From: Clostridia bacterium
GTDB taxonomy: Bacteria; Bacillota; Clostridia; Oscillospirales; Acutalibacteraceae
Reading direction: 5' to 3'
Assembly: GCA_017450005.1 (NCBI GenBank)
Contig: JAFSYM010000015.1
Coordinates: forward strand, 62,001-126,000
Length of the DNA stretch: 64,000 nt
Shown here: one piece after another, positions 54,746-63,450 of the stretch
Numbering within the stretch: the first letter of the stretch is position 1
Layout: each line of letters starts with the position of its first letter
Position numbers and translations under genes: made by a program
The notes under the pieces: generated by a model
Told to the model about the DNA's origin: nothing
Seen by the model: only the letters and a program-made list of their open reading frames with translations
Databases searched by the model: none

Positions 54746-55348
54746 TCAGTGCATCTTTTTCAGGAATGTCATGCGATGGATCGGCGAGGGGCCGTATGTG
54801 CGCAGTGCTTCGTAATGCGCCTTCGTCCCGTAGCCTTTATGCTGCGCGAACGCATACTGCGGGTATTTCGCGTCCATTTCCAGCATGAACCGGTCACGGC
54901 TGACCTTGGCAAGAATCGAAGCGGCAGCGATGCTCTGACACACCGCATCACCCTTGATAATCGTCTCGCCCGGAACGGCGAGCGGCGGCATACGGTTGCC
55001 GTCCACCAGCACATAATCCGCCGGGACAGTCAACCCCTCCACCGCCCTGCGCATCGCAAGATAAGTTGCCTGCAGGATATTATATGTATCAATCTCTTTT
55101 TCGTCCGCAAAAGCAATCGAATAACTGACCGCCTGCGCGCAAATAAGCGGGAACAATTCTTCGCGTTTTTTTTCGCTCAGTTTTTTGGAGTCGTTCAGGC
55201 CTTCGATCACAAGACCGTCCGGCAAAATAACCGCAGCCGCGTACACAGGCCCTGCCAAAGGTCCGCGTCCGGCTTCGTCGACGCCGCAAACGGAACATGC
55301 GCCCGAAGCGCGGATTTCGCGCTCAAAAGGTTTCCACTCTACAGTCAT
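54746..55348 (-). CDS. rnhB: Ribonuclease HII
   Basis: 200 residues. It removes ribonucleotides and RNA from DNA hybrids. Active-site acids are Asp24 and Glu25 in CGVDEAGRGPLAG, with further Asp in YVLVDGN and in GDAVCQSIAAASILAKV. GGAGGG precedes ATG 55348. The rbgA-rnhB order is typical, but here a terminator-like hairpin separates them. Confidence 0.96.
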   Translation of the reverse strand: MTVEWKPFEREIRASGACSVCGVDEAGRGPLAGPVYAAAVILPDGLVIEGLNDSKKLSEKKREELFPLICAQAVSYSIAFADEKEIDTYNILQATYLAMRRAVEGLTVPADYVLVDGNRMPPLAVPGETIIKGDAVCQSIAAASILAKVSRDRFMLEMDAKYPQYAFAQHKGYGTKAHYEALRTYGPSPIHRMTFLKKMH

Positions 55349-55368
55349 ACTGCCCTCCGCATAATCAC

Positions 55369-55407
55369 AAAAAAGAGTCTGTGTCAAAGTGCGCCTCTGA
55401 CACAGAC
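55369..55407 (-). terminator. Rho-independent terminator between rbgA and rnhB
   Basis: Minus-strand GTCTGTGTCA (55407-55398) pairs perfectly with TGACACAGAC (55386-55377), 11-base loop, then TCTTTTTT. It should reduce flow from rbgA into rnhB. Confidence 0.8.
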
Positions 55408-55429
55408 GATTCGTCAACCAGTTTACCCC

Positions 55430-56287
55430 TCAGGGCTTTTCCAAACTGATCCGCCCGAGACGGCCGGATCTGTATTCGTCCAGCAGCATATTTGCCGTGC
55501 GTTCCGTGTCGATTTCCCCGCCGCGTATGCGCATCCCGCGCCGGCGCCCAATCTCCTCGAGCGTTTCCCACGCAGCGGCATCCGGCTGTATCGCAATGCC
55601 GTATCGCTCGGTCAGGCGATCCGGATAATCCGCCACCAGCACTTCGAGCAGACGAAACGCCATCAGCTCGCTGTCGAGAATTTCGCCCTTGACAGAGCCG
55701 ATAAACGCAAGGCGGTCGCCGACCTTCGGATCGTCGAATTTCGGCCAGAGCACGCCGGGCGTGTCGAGAAGCTCGATGCCGTTGCCGATCGGGAACCACT
55801 GGTTCTGCCGCGTGACGCCCGGTCTGTCGGCAACCTTGGCGCGGTTTTTGCCCGCCATACGGTTGATAAACGAGGATTTGCCGGTATTGGGAATGCCGAC
55901 GACCATAATACGCAGCGGTTTTCCGGGCATACCCTTGTCGATATTCTTCTGAATCGTGTCCTTCAATATGCGCTGTACAAGCGGCGCATAGGCATTGAGT
56001 CCCTTGCCGGATCGGCAATCCACTGCCAGAACACCCGCGCCCTGCGACTCAAAATGACGCATCCATGCGCGCGTGGTCTGCGCGTCGGCCAGATCGCATT
56101 TGTTCAGCAGAACGATGTGTGGTTTACTGCCGATCAGCTCCAGCAGCTCCGGATTGCGGCTGCTCTCCGGGATGCGCGCATCCAGCAGCTCCGTCACCGC
56201 ATCGACAAGCGGAAGACTCTCTTTGATCTGCCTGCGCGTTCTGGCCATGTGGCCGGGAAACCATTGTACTGTCTGATCCTGCTGCAT
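55430..56287 (-). CDS. rbgA: Ribosome assembly GTPase RbgA/YlqF
   Basis: 285 residues. The GTPase is circularly permuted: G4 LNKCDLAD comes first, then G1 GIPNTGKSSFINR and G3 DTPGVLWPK. It acts late in 50S assembly. QWFPGHMARTRRQI at the N-terminus is family-typical. AAGGT lies about nine bases upstream. Gene order rplS-lepB-rbgA-rnhB is conserved in Firmicutes. Confidence 0.96.
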   Translation of the reverse strand: MQQDQTVQWFPGHMARTRRQIKESLPLVDAVTELLDARIPESSRNPELLELIGSKPHIVLLNKCDLADAQTTRAWMRHFESQGAGVLAVDCRSGKGLNAYAPLVQRILKDTIQKNIDKGMPGKPLRIMVVGIPNTGKSSFINRMAGKNRAKVADRPGVTRQNQWFPIGNGIELLDTPGVLWPKFDDPKVGDRLAFIGSVKGEILDSELMAFRLLEVLVADYPDRLTERYGIAIQPDAAAWETLEEIGRRRGMRIRGGEIDTERTANMLLDEYRSGRLGRISLEKP

Positions 56288-56297
56288 AGCCTGTACC

Positions 56298-57008
56298 TTA
56301 GGAGTAATTGTACTCCATACCGACCTTCCATTTGCCGAACGGCATCATGCGGAAGGAAACAGTACCGAGAATATAATCGGCGTCGATCAATCCGATTGCC
56401 GAAGAGCGGCTGTCGGACGAGTGCTGTCTGTTGTCGCCGAGGACAAACACCTGCCCGTCGGGCACGGTCAGCGGATAATTGTCGAGATCCTCGCGGTAGG
56501 TCATCACGTCGGGCGCGATGTATGTTTCGACAATCATTTCGCCGTCGATATAAACATGCCCGTCGTTGCGGATATCGACCGTCTGGCCCTGTGTCGCCAC
56601 GACGCGTTTGACGATCGGCTCATCAAATGCGTTCGGCTGTGTGATGATGACGATATCGCCGACGCGCGGGGTTTTAGGCACAGAAGCCACAGCAAGCCAA
56701 TCGTTTTCAAAAAGCGTGGGCTGCATCGAAGGCCCCACTACACCGACAAAACGCCAGAAGAACGTGAACACCACCATGATCGCAATGACTGCCGTACCGA
56801 CGATCGAAGCGAAATCATACAAGCGGAACGCAAGACGCTCCTTGAATGTCTTAGGCTTGTCGGCCTCGGAATCCTCTGCGGCAGGGCTTGTCTGATCGGG
56901 CGCAGTATCGTCCGCGGCGCTCTGCTGCAAAACGTCGGCCTGCGCAGTTTCTTCAATCACTTCCGCCTCGTCTGCACTGGAGACAAGGCGTTCATTTTCA
57001 TTATCCAT
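56298..57008 (-). CDS. lepB: Signal peptidase I (second of tandem pair)
   Basis: 236 residues. An acidic, low-complexity N-terminus (about 1-50) precedes one transmembrane helix (about 66-88). Ser94 (GPSMQPT) and Lys134 (VKRVVA) form the catalytic dyad; GDNRQHSSDSR is the third box. It removes signal peptides outside the membrane. ATG 57008 has AGG eight bases upstream. It follows its paralogue by 22 bp. Confidence 0.93.
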   Translation of the reverse strand: MDNENERLVSSADEAEVIEETAQADVLQQSAADDTAPDQTSPAAEDSEADKPKTFKERLAFRLYDFASIVGTAVIAIMVVFTFFWRFVGVVGPSMQPTLFENDWLAVASVPKTPRVGDIVIITQPNAFDEPIVKRVVATQGQTVDIRNDGHVYIDGEMIVETYIAPDVMTYREDLDNYPLTVPDGQVFVLGDNRQHSSDSRSSAIGLIDADYILGTVSFRMMPFGKWKVGMEYNYS

Positions 57009-57030
57009 AATCAATACCTATCCGTAGTAA

Positions 57031-57630
57031 TTAGTTTATGGCAAAGTCCTTGCCGAACGGAAAGACGCGATATTTCGCCACGCCGAGAATATAGTTCTCG
57101 TCAATGCAGCCAACCACGGAGAACCGGCTGTCCAGCGAATTGTTGCGGTTGTCGCCCATCACAAAAAGCTGTCCCTGCGGGACGGTGAGCGGGAACGTCA
57201 CGTCGCCGGACTCCTCGGTCACCTGGGCGATGTACGGCTCGTCGATCACCTGATCGTTGACCATCACGACATGGGAAAGGAAGTCGATGTTGACCACGTC
57301 GCCGCCCTTGGCAATCACGCGCTTGACAAGAGGCTTATCCATGGAATTGGGCTGTGTAATAATCACAACGTCGCTCTTCTGCACGGGTGCAAGAGAGGAC
57401 ACAGCAAGCCAGTCTCCGTCATGGAGCGTTGGCTCCATAGACGCGCCCTGCACGCCGACGCCGCGGAAGAAAAACGTAAATAATACAAAGAGAATCACAA
57501 TCGCTGCCGCAGCCGCGCCGACCGTCTCGTACACGAACGGCCACAGCTTGCTGCCCGACTGCGCCTGCGTCTGCTCCTCATCCGAACTGTATACAAAATG
57601 AAACCAATAATCCTGCACCATTTCCTGCAA
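57031..57630 (-). CDS. lepB: Signal peptidase I (first of tandem pair)
   Basis: 199 residues. The membrane helix (about 33-56) precedes Ser64 (GASMEPT) and Lys103 (VKRVIAKGGD), with GDNRNNSLDSR further on. The cytoplasmic N-terminus is short, unlike the acidic one of its neighbour, while the catalytic parts are similar, indicating a tandem duplication. TTG 57630 is favoured because AGAGGTG ends six bases upstream; ATG 57621 is the alternative. A structured RNA segment lies between it and rplS. Confidence 0.92.
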   Translation of the reverse strand: MQEMVQDYWFHFVYSSDEEQTQAQSGSKLWPFVYETVGAAAAAIVILFVLFTFFFRGVGVQGASMEPTLHDGDWLAVSSLAPVQKSDVVIITQPNSMDKPLVKRVIAKGGDVVNIDFLSHVVMVNDQVIDEPYIAQVTEESGDVTFPLTVPQGQLFVMGDNRNNSLDSRFSVVGCIDENYILGVAKYRVFPFGKDFAIN

Positions 57631-57710
57631 AAGGATCACCTCTCCGAATTGATTCAAATAAAGAAAGATCCCGACACGGCGCAAAGACCCCTTGCCGAAG
57701 TCCAAAGCGC

Positions 57711-57770
57711 GTGCCGGGCTCGATCAGGCGCGTGTGCTGCGCGCCTTCGCATCTCGGATCCTGCCGGCAC
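57711..57770 (-). ncRNA. Structured RNA element between rplS and the signal peptidase genes
   Basis: On the minus strand, GTGCCGG (57770-57764) pairs with CCGGCAC (57717-57711); inside, GATC (57760-57757) pairs with GATC (57725-57722) and AGGCGCG (57746-57740) with CGCGCCT (57732-57726) around a seven-base loop. An asymmetric ten-base bulge lies on the 5' side. No T-run follows it, so it is not a simple terminator. Family unknown. Confidence 0.45.
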
Positions 57771-57800
57771 AATAAAACGCCGACGACCAGCCGCTGGAGA

Positions 57801-58142
57801 TTAAAGCTTCTCCTTAACCTTGGCAGCCTTACCGACTCTGTCGCGCAGATAATACAGCTTGCTTCTGCGAACGCGGCCCTTGCGAATCAGCTCGACCTTA
57901 TCCACGTTGGGAGAATGGATCGGGAAAACTCTCTCCACACCAACGCCGTAGGACACTCTGCGAACGGTAAAGGTCTCGGACACGCCGGAGCCCTTCTTCG
58001 CGATCACGGTACCCTCAAAGGTCTGGATTCTTTCTCTTTCGCCTTCACGGATCTTGACGTGCACGCGCACGGTGCTGCCGATGGCGATGTCGGGTTTCTG
58101 TTCTTTCAGGCTGCTCTGCGCCATGAGTTTGAGTGCGTCCAT
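57801..58142 (-). CDS. rplS: 50S ribosomal protein L19
   Basis: 113 residues. The sequence matches L19 throughout: [20 protein letters not shown] split by [13 protein letters not shown], then [15 protein letters not shown] and [20 protein letters not shown]. It sits at the 30S-50S interface. GGAGGAAAG precedes the ATG. A structured leader and a strong promoter lie upstream. Confidence 0.98.
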   Translation of the reverse strand: MDALKLMAQSSLKEQKPDIAIGSTVRVHVKIREGERERIQTFEGTVIAKKGSGVSETFTVRRVSYGVGVERVFPIHSPNVDKVELIRKGRVRRSKLYYLRDRVGKAAKVKEKL

Positions 58143-58175
58143 TTTTTCTTTCCTCCAGTTTTCAGATGTTCATAA

Positions 58176-58250
58176 CGCACAGCGCCAGAGGACCACCCGC
58201 TTTAATGTGTGAGCATTAAACCCCGTCCTGAGAGACGGACACAAATGCTA
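58176..58250 (-). promoter_or_regulatory. rplS leader, probable L19-type ribosomal protein leader
   Basis: Minus-strand RNA from the promoter can form CCGTC/GACGG (58238-58223) and then TTTAATG/CATTAAA (58220-58201), followed by a GC-rich GCGGGTGGTCC segment. Structured leaders upstream of rplS in Firmicutes are known as L19 leaders; the match is by position and shape only. Confidence 0.5.
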
Positions 58251-58254
58251 AAAT

Positions 58255-58283
58255 ATAATAGCACAGTGAAATGCAAAATGCAA
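58255..58283 (-). promoter_or_regulatory. SigA-type promoter for rplS
   Basis: Minus-strand TTGCAT (58283-58278), 17 bp spacer ending TGC, TATTAT (58260-58255). A second TTGCAT seven bases downstream is not correctly spaced. Confidence 0.65.
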
Positions 58284-58311
58284 GTGTTTTTTTGAAAGAT
58301 TTCAAAGTTTT

Positions 58312-59628
58312 TTACGCTTTTTTACTTTTAGACCCGATCGTGCCGAGAACGGCTACGCATGCGCAAAGCACTGCGATTGATACAAAAACCATTTTCCAAC
58401 CAAAACTGCGGATCAGCAAGCCGTACAGCATGGACTGCAGCGCCGCCCCGAAATAGGCGGAAAAGTCCAGAATACCCGAACAGGTGCCCGAAAACACACG
58501 GCCGCCGATGTCTGTCGCATACGCCCAGGACGTGCCGCTGATTGCATAAATGCAGAAACCTGCGATGAACAGAAGCTCAAGCAGCAGAACGCGCTGTGCT
58601 GTCATGCGCGGATCAAGCGCCATAATTCCTGCGACAGACAATGCGCCGACAATCGCACTGACAATGACGGCAGGCAATCTGTTCGTCGGGCAGAATTTAT
58701 CCGTCAGCGCAGGCACGACAAGCGTACCGATCCCCATGCCGACCGGAAGCGTCAGGGACCGGAGCAGGCCGCTTGTGATGTCCATGTCGAACTTTTCGAC
58801 AAAATACAGCGGAATCCATGTGGAAAGGCCGTATCGCGCAATACCGGTGATCATTCCGATCACGATCCACAGCCAGAACCGCCCGTTGGACAGCAGATAC
58901 CGGAACGGATAGAGCATGCCGCGTCCCTCGGACGCATCGCGCAGATTGCGCTCATGCTCCACACGCTGCGGGTCATTTTCGGTATATTCCGGCAGTCCTA
59001 CAGACGCGGGCGTCGCTCGCGCGAACAGAACGAACAGAACCAGCATGGCCAGCGGGAACGCAACCGGAATCCATAAAGCGGCGCGCCAGCCCTGCGACGG
59101 GAGAACGGCAAAAGACAGCGTAACCGCAAGCGTTGCCGCCGCCTGTCCGAATCCGGAAAACGCATGCGCAAAGCCGGTGGCAAAACCGCGCGTGTTGCCC
59201 GGCCACCAGTTTGTCAGGGCAGCCAGTCCCGGCGTCCATGCCATGGATTGAAAGAAACCGTTCAGCCCCCACAGGATCACCATGACCCACAGTGCGGATT
59301 GAAAACCCATGATGATGTTGACTGCGGCGGACAGGAGCACGGACAGAATCACAAACCGGGTCGTACCGGCAATTTCGCTGAGTCTGCCGCTGAGAAGCTG
59401 TCCGATGCCGTATGTCCAGAAGAGTGTGCCTGTCAGAATGCCGAACTCTTTGCTGCTCCAGGAAAGCGAGCGCATTATCTCGGGCCCCGCGCCGGAAAGG
59501 TTCAGCCGCATACAGTAAAGACAGCAATATAATAATGAAAAAAGCAGCAGATACCGCACCGCATATTTGCGGAACTTGCGATATTCCGCGCTCGTATACC
59601 CGAATTTGGCAACCTGTTTTTCTCGCAC
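58312..59628 (-). CDS. MFS transporter, organophosphate/hexose-phosphate antiporter-like
   Basis: 438 residues with twelve hydrophobic helices. The stretch YCMRLNLSGAGPEI, GRLSEIAGTTR and GFFQSMAWTPGLAALTNWW resemble the OPA group (GlpT/UhpT/PgtP), in which sugar phosphate or glycerol-3-phosphate exchanges with phosphate. The exact substrate is unknown. GTG 59628 has a GGGGGGG run eight bases upstream; the ORF is open further but contains the Shine-Dalgarno. It has its own strong promoter, divergent from rnfC. Confidence 0.87.
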   Translation of the reverse strand: MREKQVAKFGYTSAEYRKFRKYAVRYLLLFSLLYCCLYCMRLNLSGAGPEIMRSLSWSSKEFGILTGTLFWTYGIGQLLSGRLSEIAGTTRFVILSVLLSAAVNIIMGFQSALWVMVILWGLNGFFQSMAWTPGLAALTNWWPGNTRGFATGFAHAFSGFGQAAATLAVTLSFAVLPSQGWRAALWIPVAFPLAMLVLFVLFARATPASVGLPEYTENDPQRVEHERNLRDASEGRGMLYPFRYLLSNGRFWLWIVIGMITGIARYGLSTWIPLYFVEKFDMDITSGLLRSLTLPVGMGIGTLVVPALTDKFCPTNRLPAVIVSAIVGALSVAGIMALDPRMTAQRVLLLELLFIAGFCIYAISGTSWAYATDIGGRVFSGTCSGILDFSAYFGAALQSMLYGLLIRSFGWKMVFVSIAVLCACVAVLGTIGSKSKKA

Positions 59629-59658
59629 AGTAGCATCCCCCCCTAATAACACAGAATC

Positions 59659-59686
59659 ATTGTAACAGGCTTTTGCAAAATGTCAA
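59659..59686 (-). promoter_or_regulatory. SigA-type promoter for the MFS transporter
   Basis: Minus-strand TTGACA (59686-59681), 16 bp spacer, TACAAT (59664-59659). It is back to back with the rnfC promoter, 30 bp away. Confidence 0.75.
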
Positions 59687-59716
59687 GAAAATGGTCTAAA
59701 AAAATCACAATACCAC

Positions 59717-59745
59717 TTGATATTTTAAACGTCGTGTTCTATAAT
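59717..59745 (+). promoter_or_regulatory. SigA-type promoter for the rnf operon
   Basis: TTGATA (59717-59722), 17 bp spacer, TATAAT (59740-59745). The leader before the GTG start is about 40 bases. Confidence 0.8.
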
Positions 59746-59789
59746 TCAATATGTATATGTGTAACGCTTATACGAAGGGAGAGAAAACA

Positions 59790-61136
59790 GTGGGTCAATC
59801 CATTCCGCATGTGCGCTCCGCTGTGGCTAAAATACGCGGCGGCGTGCACGTACAGCATCATAAAAATACCGCTGATCTGGAAATAGAACGTCTGCCCGTT
59901 CCGGATCGGGTGGTTATCCCCATGCAAATGCATATCGGCGCGCCGTGCGTACCGATCGTCAACGTCGGCGACGAGGTTGCGGTCGGTCAGTGTATCGGCG
60001 ATTCAACGGCATACGTCAGCACACCGATTCATGCATCCGTTTCCGGTACCGTTACCGCCGTGGGCGATATTACGCTTGCCAACGGCGTGATTTCGCGTGC
60101 GGTCACGATCGAATCCGACGGTCAGATGCGATTGTTTGAGGGCGTGCAGCCGCCGAAAGCGGACACGCGCGAAGAGCTGCTTGCGGCAGTGCGCGCGTCC
60201 GGTCTTGTCGGTCTGGGCGGCGCAGGGTTCCCCTCGCACGTCAAGCTCGCGTTTAAGCCCGGAACGGTCGACACACTGATCGTCAACGCCGCCGAATGCG
60301 AGCCATACATCACGGTGGACAACCGCGAATGCATCGAAAACTCCTGGGACGTGCTGTCCGGCATTCAGATTCTCAAGGAGATTCTGGGTATTCCACGCGT
60401 GGTAATCGCCATCGAAAAGAATAAGCCGAAGGCCATCCAGATTCTATCGACGATTGCAGGCCAGATCGAAAAGCAAAAGGGCGAGATCACCGTCATGCAG
60501 CTGCGTTCCGTCTACCCGCAGGGCGCGGAAAAAGTGATGATCTACTCCGCAACGGGCAGACGTGTTCCGCCCGGCAAGCTGCCGTCCGACGTGGGGTGTC
60601 TGGTGATGAACGTCGCTTCCGTCGCGTTTATCGCCCGGTACGTCAAGAGCGGCAAGCCGCTGGTCAGCCGCTCCCTGACTGTGGACGGTTCGGCCATTTG
60701 CACACCAAAAAACGTGCGCGTGCCGATCGGCATGATGGTCGGCGATATCATCGACCACTGCGGCGGATTCAAGACGACGCCGTATAAGATCATCACCGGC
60801 GGCCCGATGATGGGGCTTGCGGTGATCAGCACGGACATCCCCGTCATGAAGCAGAACAACGCAATCCTCGCGTTTTCCAAGGCAGACAGTCTGAAGAAGG
60901 AAACGGACTGCATCAACTGCGGCCGCTGCGCCGCCGCGTGTCCGATGAGTTTGCAGCCGACGGTGATTGCGCGGTACGCAAAAGCCAATGACGCCGAGCA
61001 GCTCAGCCGTGCCGGCGCGATGGTCTGCATGGAGTGCGGCTCGTGCGCGTTCAACTGTCCGGCAGGCAAACCCCTGGTGCAGAATATGCGTCTGGCAAAA
61101 TCCATTATCAGAGAGGCGGCGAAGAAAAATGGTTGA
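59790..61136 (+). CDS. rnfC: Rnf complex subunit C
   Basis: 448 residues. RnfC is the peripheral NADH/flavin-binding subunit of the ferredoxin:NAD+ oxidoreductase. Glycine-rich GLGGAGFPSHVK (FMN/NADH site) and two 4Fe-4S motifs near the C-terminus, CINCGRCAAACP (about 374) and CMECGSCAFNCP (about 413), are intact. GTG 59790 has AAGGGAGAG about six bases upstream. It overlaps rnfD by eight bases. It is a short-form RnfC without the long Ala/Lys-rich tail of gammaproteobacteria. Confidence 0.95.
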   Translation: MGQSIPHVRSAVAKIRGGVHVQHHKNTADLEIERLPVPDRVVIPMQMHIGAPCVPIVNVGDEVAVGQCIGDSTAYVSTPIHASVSGTVTAVGDITLANGVISRAVTIESDGQMRLFEGVQPPKADTREELLAAVRASGLVGLGGAGFPSHVKLAFKPGTVDTLIVNAAECEPYITVDNRECIENSWDVLSGIQILKEILGIPRVVIAIEKNKPKAIQILSTIAGQIEKQKGEITVMQLRSVYPQGAEKVMIYSATGRRVPPGKLPSDVGCLVMNVASVAFIARYVKSGKPLVSRSLTVDGSAICTPKNVRVPIGMMVGDIIDHCGGFKTTPYKIITGGPMMGLAVISTDIPVMKQNNAILAFSKADSLKKETDCINCGRCAAACPMSLQPTVIARYAKANDAEQLSRAGAMVCMECGSCAFNCPAGKPLVQNMRLAKSIIREAAKKNG

Positions 61137-62130
61137 CGACAGACTCCTCACTGCAAGCGCGTCCCCGCACGCGCGCGGCAGAGATACAACGCGTCTGATT
61201 ATGCTCGATGTACTGATTGCACTGACGCCGTCATTGATTGCGTCGGTCGTACTGTTCGGCTTTCGCGCTCTGGCAGTAACGGCCGTGAGCATCGCGAGCT
61301 GCGTTCTTTTTGAGTACATCAGCCGCAAGGTTATGAAACGCGCAAACACAATCGGGGATCTGAGTGCCGCGGTCACAGGCATGATCCTGGCGTTCAACCT
61401 GCCGTCCACCATCCCCTTCTGGATGGTCATTTTCGGCGCGGCGATCTCGATTATCGTCGTCAAGCAGATGTTCGGCGGCATCGGTCAGAACTTTGTCAAT
61501 CCCGCGCTGCTGGCGCGAATTGTTCTGATGGTTTCGTTCCCGAAAGCCATGCTCGCTTCCTGGGCGACGCCGTTTGCCTGGCGCGGCAGCACACCCGACG
61601 CGGTCACCTCCGCAACGCCTCTGGCAGTGCTCAAAACCGGCGAAGGCGACCTTCCCGCTCTGTGGACGATGTGCTTTGCAAAGGCCGGATGTCTCGGCGA
61701 AGTTTGCGCCGCGGCGCTCGTGCTCGGCGGCATTTATATGCTTGTACGCCGCGTAATTACGCCTGTCATTCCGGCATGTTACATCGGCACTGTCGCGGTC
61801 TGCATGCTGATCTGCGGTTTTGCGCGGCAGGAAAACGCCTGGTCGTTTGCCGCGTACGAACTGCTCAGCGGCGGCCTGCTGCTCGGCGCAATCTTTATGG
61901 CGACCGACTATGCCACGTCGCCGATCAGCACGAAAGGCAAAATCATTTTCGCGGTCGGCTGCGGTCTGATCACCTCGCTCATCCGCCTGTTCGGCAACAT
62001 GAACGAAGGCGTGTCCTTCTCTATACTTATTATGAATATCCTTGTGCCGCACATTGACCGTCTGACGGTACCGAAGCCCTTCGGCACGGTGAAGGAAAAG
62101 AAAAAGAAAAAGGAGGCGGCTGCTTCGTGA
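61129..62130 (+). CDS. rnfD: Rnf complex subunit D
   Basis: 333 residues with about nine transmembrane helices. RnfD/NqrB-type subunits carry a covalently bound FMN; the Thr in VTSATPLAVLKTGEG is the expected site. NPALLARIVLMVSFP and ATDYATSPIS are family motifs. The ATG lies within the end of rnfC and the stop overlaps the rnfG start. The tail is Lys-rich. Confidence 0.95.
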   Translation: MVDDRLLTASASPHARGRDTTRLIMLDVLIALTPSLIASVVLFGFRALAVTAVSIASCVLFEYISRKVMKRANTIGDLSAAVTGMILAFNLPSTIPFWMVIFGAAISIIVVKQMFGGIGQNFVNPALLARIVLMVSFPKAMLASWATPFAWRGSTPDAVTSATPLAVLKTGEGDLPALWTMCFAKAGCLGEVCAAALVLGGIYMLVRRVITPVIPACYIGTVAVCMLICGFARQENAWSFAAYELLSGGLLLGAIFMATDYATSPISTKGKIIFAVGCGLITSLIRLFGNMNEGVSFSILIMNILVPHIDRLTVPKPFGTVKEKKKKKEAAAS

Positions 62131-62696
62131 ATGTCAAAAAGATATTGATGCCTGCCGTTGCGCTGCTTGCCATCTGTCTGGTTGCGTCTGCGCTGCTGGC
62201 AGTCACCAATCAGGTCACCAAGGCGCGCATCGAGCAGATCGCCGCCGAAACCGAGAACGCGGCACGCGCGTCCGTCTTTCCGGAAGCCGCATCCTTCAGC
62301 GACGTGAAATCCATTGCCGATCAAGACTACTGCGAAGCGCTCGACGGCGCCGGAAACTGCATCGGCTATACGTTCTCCACGACCGCCAAGGGTTACGGCG
62401 GAGACGTGTCCGTGATGACGGGCGTCGGCACCGACGGGAGCGTGCGCGCGATCGAAATTCTTGACGTGAGCAACGAGACGCCCGGTCTCGGACAGAACGC
62501 CAAGCAGGACAGTTTCAAAGCGCAGTTCGGCGGTATGCGCGGTACAATCGGCGTGAGCACCGCGAGCAAGTCCGCCGACAACGGCATTGACGCGCTGACC
62601 GGCGCGACCTACACATCCCGCGGCGTGACCGCTGCGGTCAATCAGGCGCTCACACTATTTGAGCAGATACAGAAAGGAGGTGCGGCAAATGGCTGA
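62127..62696 (+). CDS. rnfG: Rnf complex subunit G
   Basis: 189 residues. One N-terminal membrane helix (about 7-27) is followed by an extracytoplasmic FMN-binding domain; the covalent FMN attaches to Thr in LTGATYTS (about 161). YTFSTTAKGYGGDVSVM is typical. GTG 62127 overlaps the rnfD stop (GTGA) and has AAGGAGG about ten bases upstream. Confidence 0.95.
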   Translation: MNVKKILMPAVALLAICLVASALLAVTNQVTKARIEQIAAETENAARASVFPEAASFSDVKSIADQDYCEALDGAGNCIGYTFSTTAKGYGGDVSVMTGVGTDGSVRAIEILDVSNETPGLGQNAKQDSFKAQFGGMRGTIGVSTASKSADNGIDALTGATYTSRGVTAAVNQALTLFEQIQKGGAANG

Positions 62697-63450
62697 AAAG
62701 AAAACGCTCGGTCAGGAATTTCGTAAAGGTCTGCTGACCGAGAATCCTGTTCTTCGTCTTGTGCTCGGTACCTGCCCGACGCTTGCGACAAGCACATCCA
62801 TGGTCAATGCAATCGGCATGGGCATCTCCGTCACACTGGTTCTGCTGTGCTCCAACATTGCGATTTCCCTGCTGCGCAAGGTGATTCCGTCCAAAGTCCG
62901 CATACCGGCTTATATCGTTATCATCGCCTCGTTCGTTACGATTGTGCAGCTTCTCGTCAAGGCGTTTGTGCCCGCGCTCGACGAAGCGCTCGGCGTCTTC
63001 CTGCCGCTGATCGTGGTCAACTGCATCCTGCTCGGCCGTGCGGAAGCGTTTGCCGGCAAGCATAAGGTACTGGCCAGCGCAGCGGACGGTCTGGGCATGG
63101 GCATCGGCTTTACGGCCGCTGTCTTCTGCATGGCGACAATCCGCGAATTCTTCGGCAGCGGTACGCTGTTCAGCGGTGCGGACAGCTTGCTCGGCCTGTT
63201 CGGTATCACGTCTTTCAAGGGCATCGACGTGTTCTCGCATATTCCCGGCATTGAGCCGATCCTCATTTTCGTCCTGGCGCCCGGCGGATTCTTTACCTTC
63301 GGACTGCTGATGGCATGCGCCAACCGCATTGCCGAAAGCAAAGGCAAGAAGAAAGCGGAGCTGAACGGCTGTGACAACTGCCCGATGGCGGCTGCCTGTG
63401 CGCTGCGTTCCGGTGAAGAATGCGAAGGAAAGGAGGCTGTTGAAGCATGA
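62689..63450 (+). CDS. rnfE: Rnf complex subunit E with Cys-rich C-terminus
   Basis: 253 residues with six helices. NPVLRLVLGTCPTLATSTS and LPLIVVNCILLGRAEAF are RnfE/NqrD signatures; Cys residues inside the membrane hold the shared Fe site with RnfA. The last 30 residues form an extra hydrophilic tail with Cys at 228, 231, 237 and 245. AAAGGAGGTG precedes the ATG. It overlaps rnfG by eight bases and rnfA by four. Confidence 0.94.
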   Translation: MAEKKTLGQEFRKGLLTENPVLRLVLGTCPTLATSTSMVNAIGMGISVTLVLLCSNIAISLLRKVIPSKVRIPAYIVIIASFVTIVQLLVKAFVPALDEALGVFLPLIVVNCILLGRAEAFAGKHKVLASAADGLGMGIGFTAAVFCMATIREFFGSGTLFSGADSLLGLFGITSFKGIDVFSHIPGIEPILIFVLAPGGFFTFGLLMACANRIAESKGKKKAELNGCDNCPMAAACALRSGEECEGKEAVEA

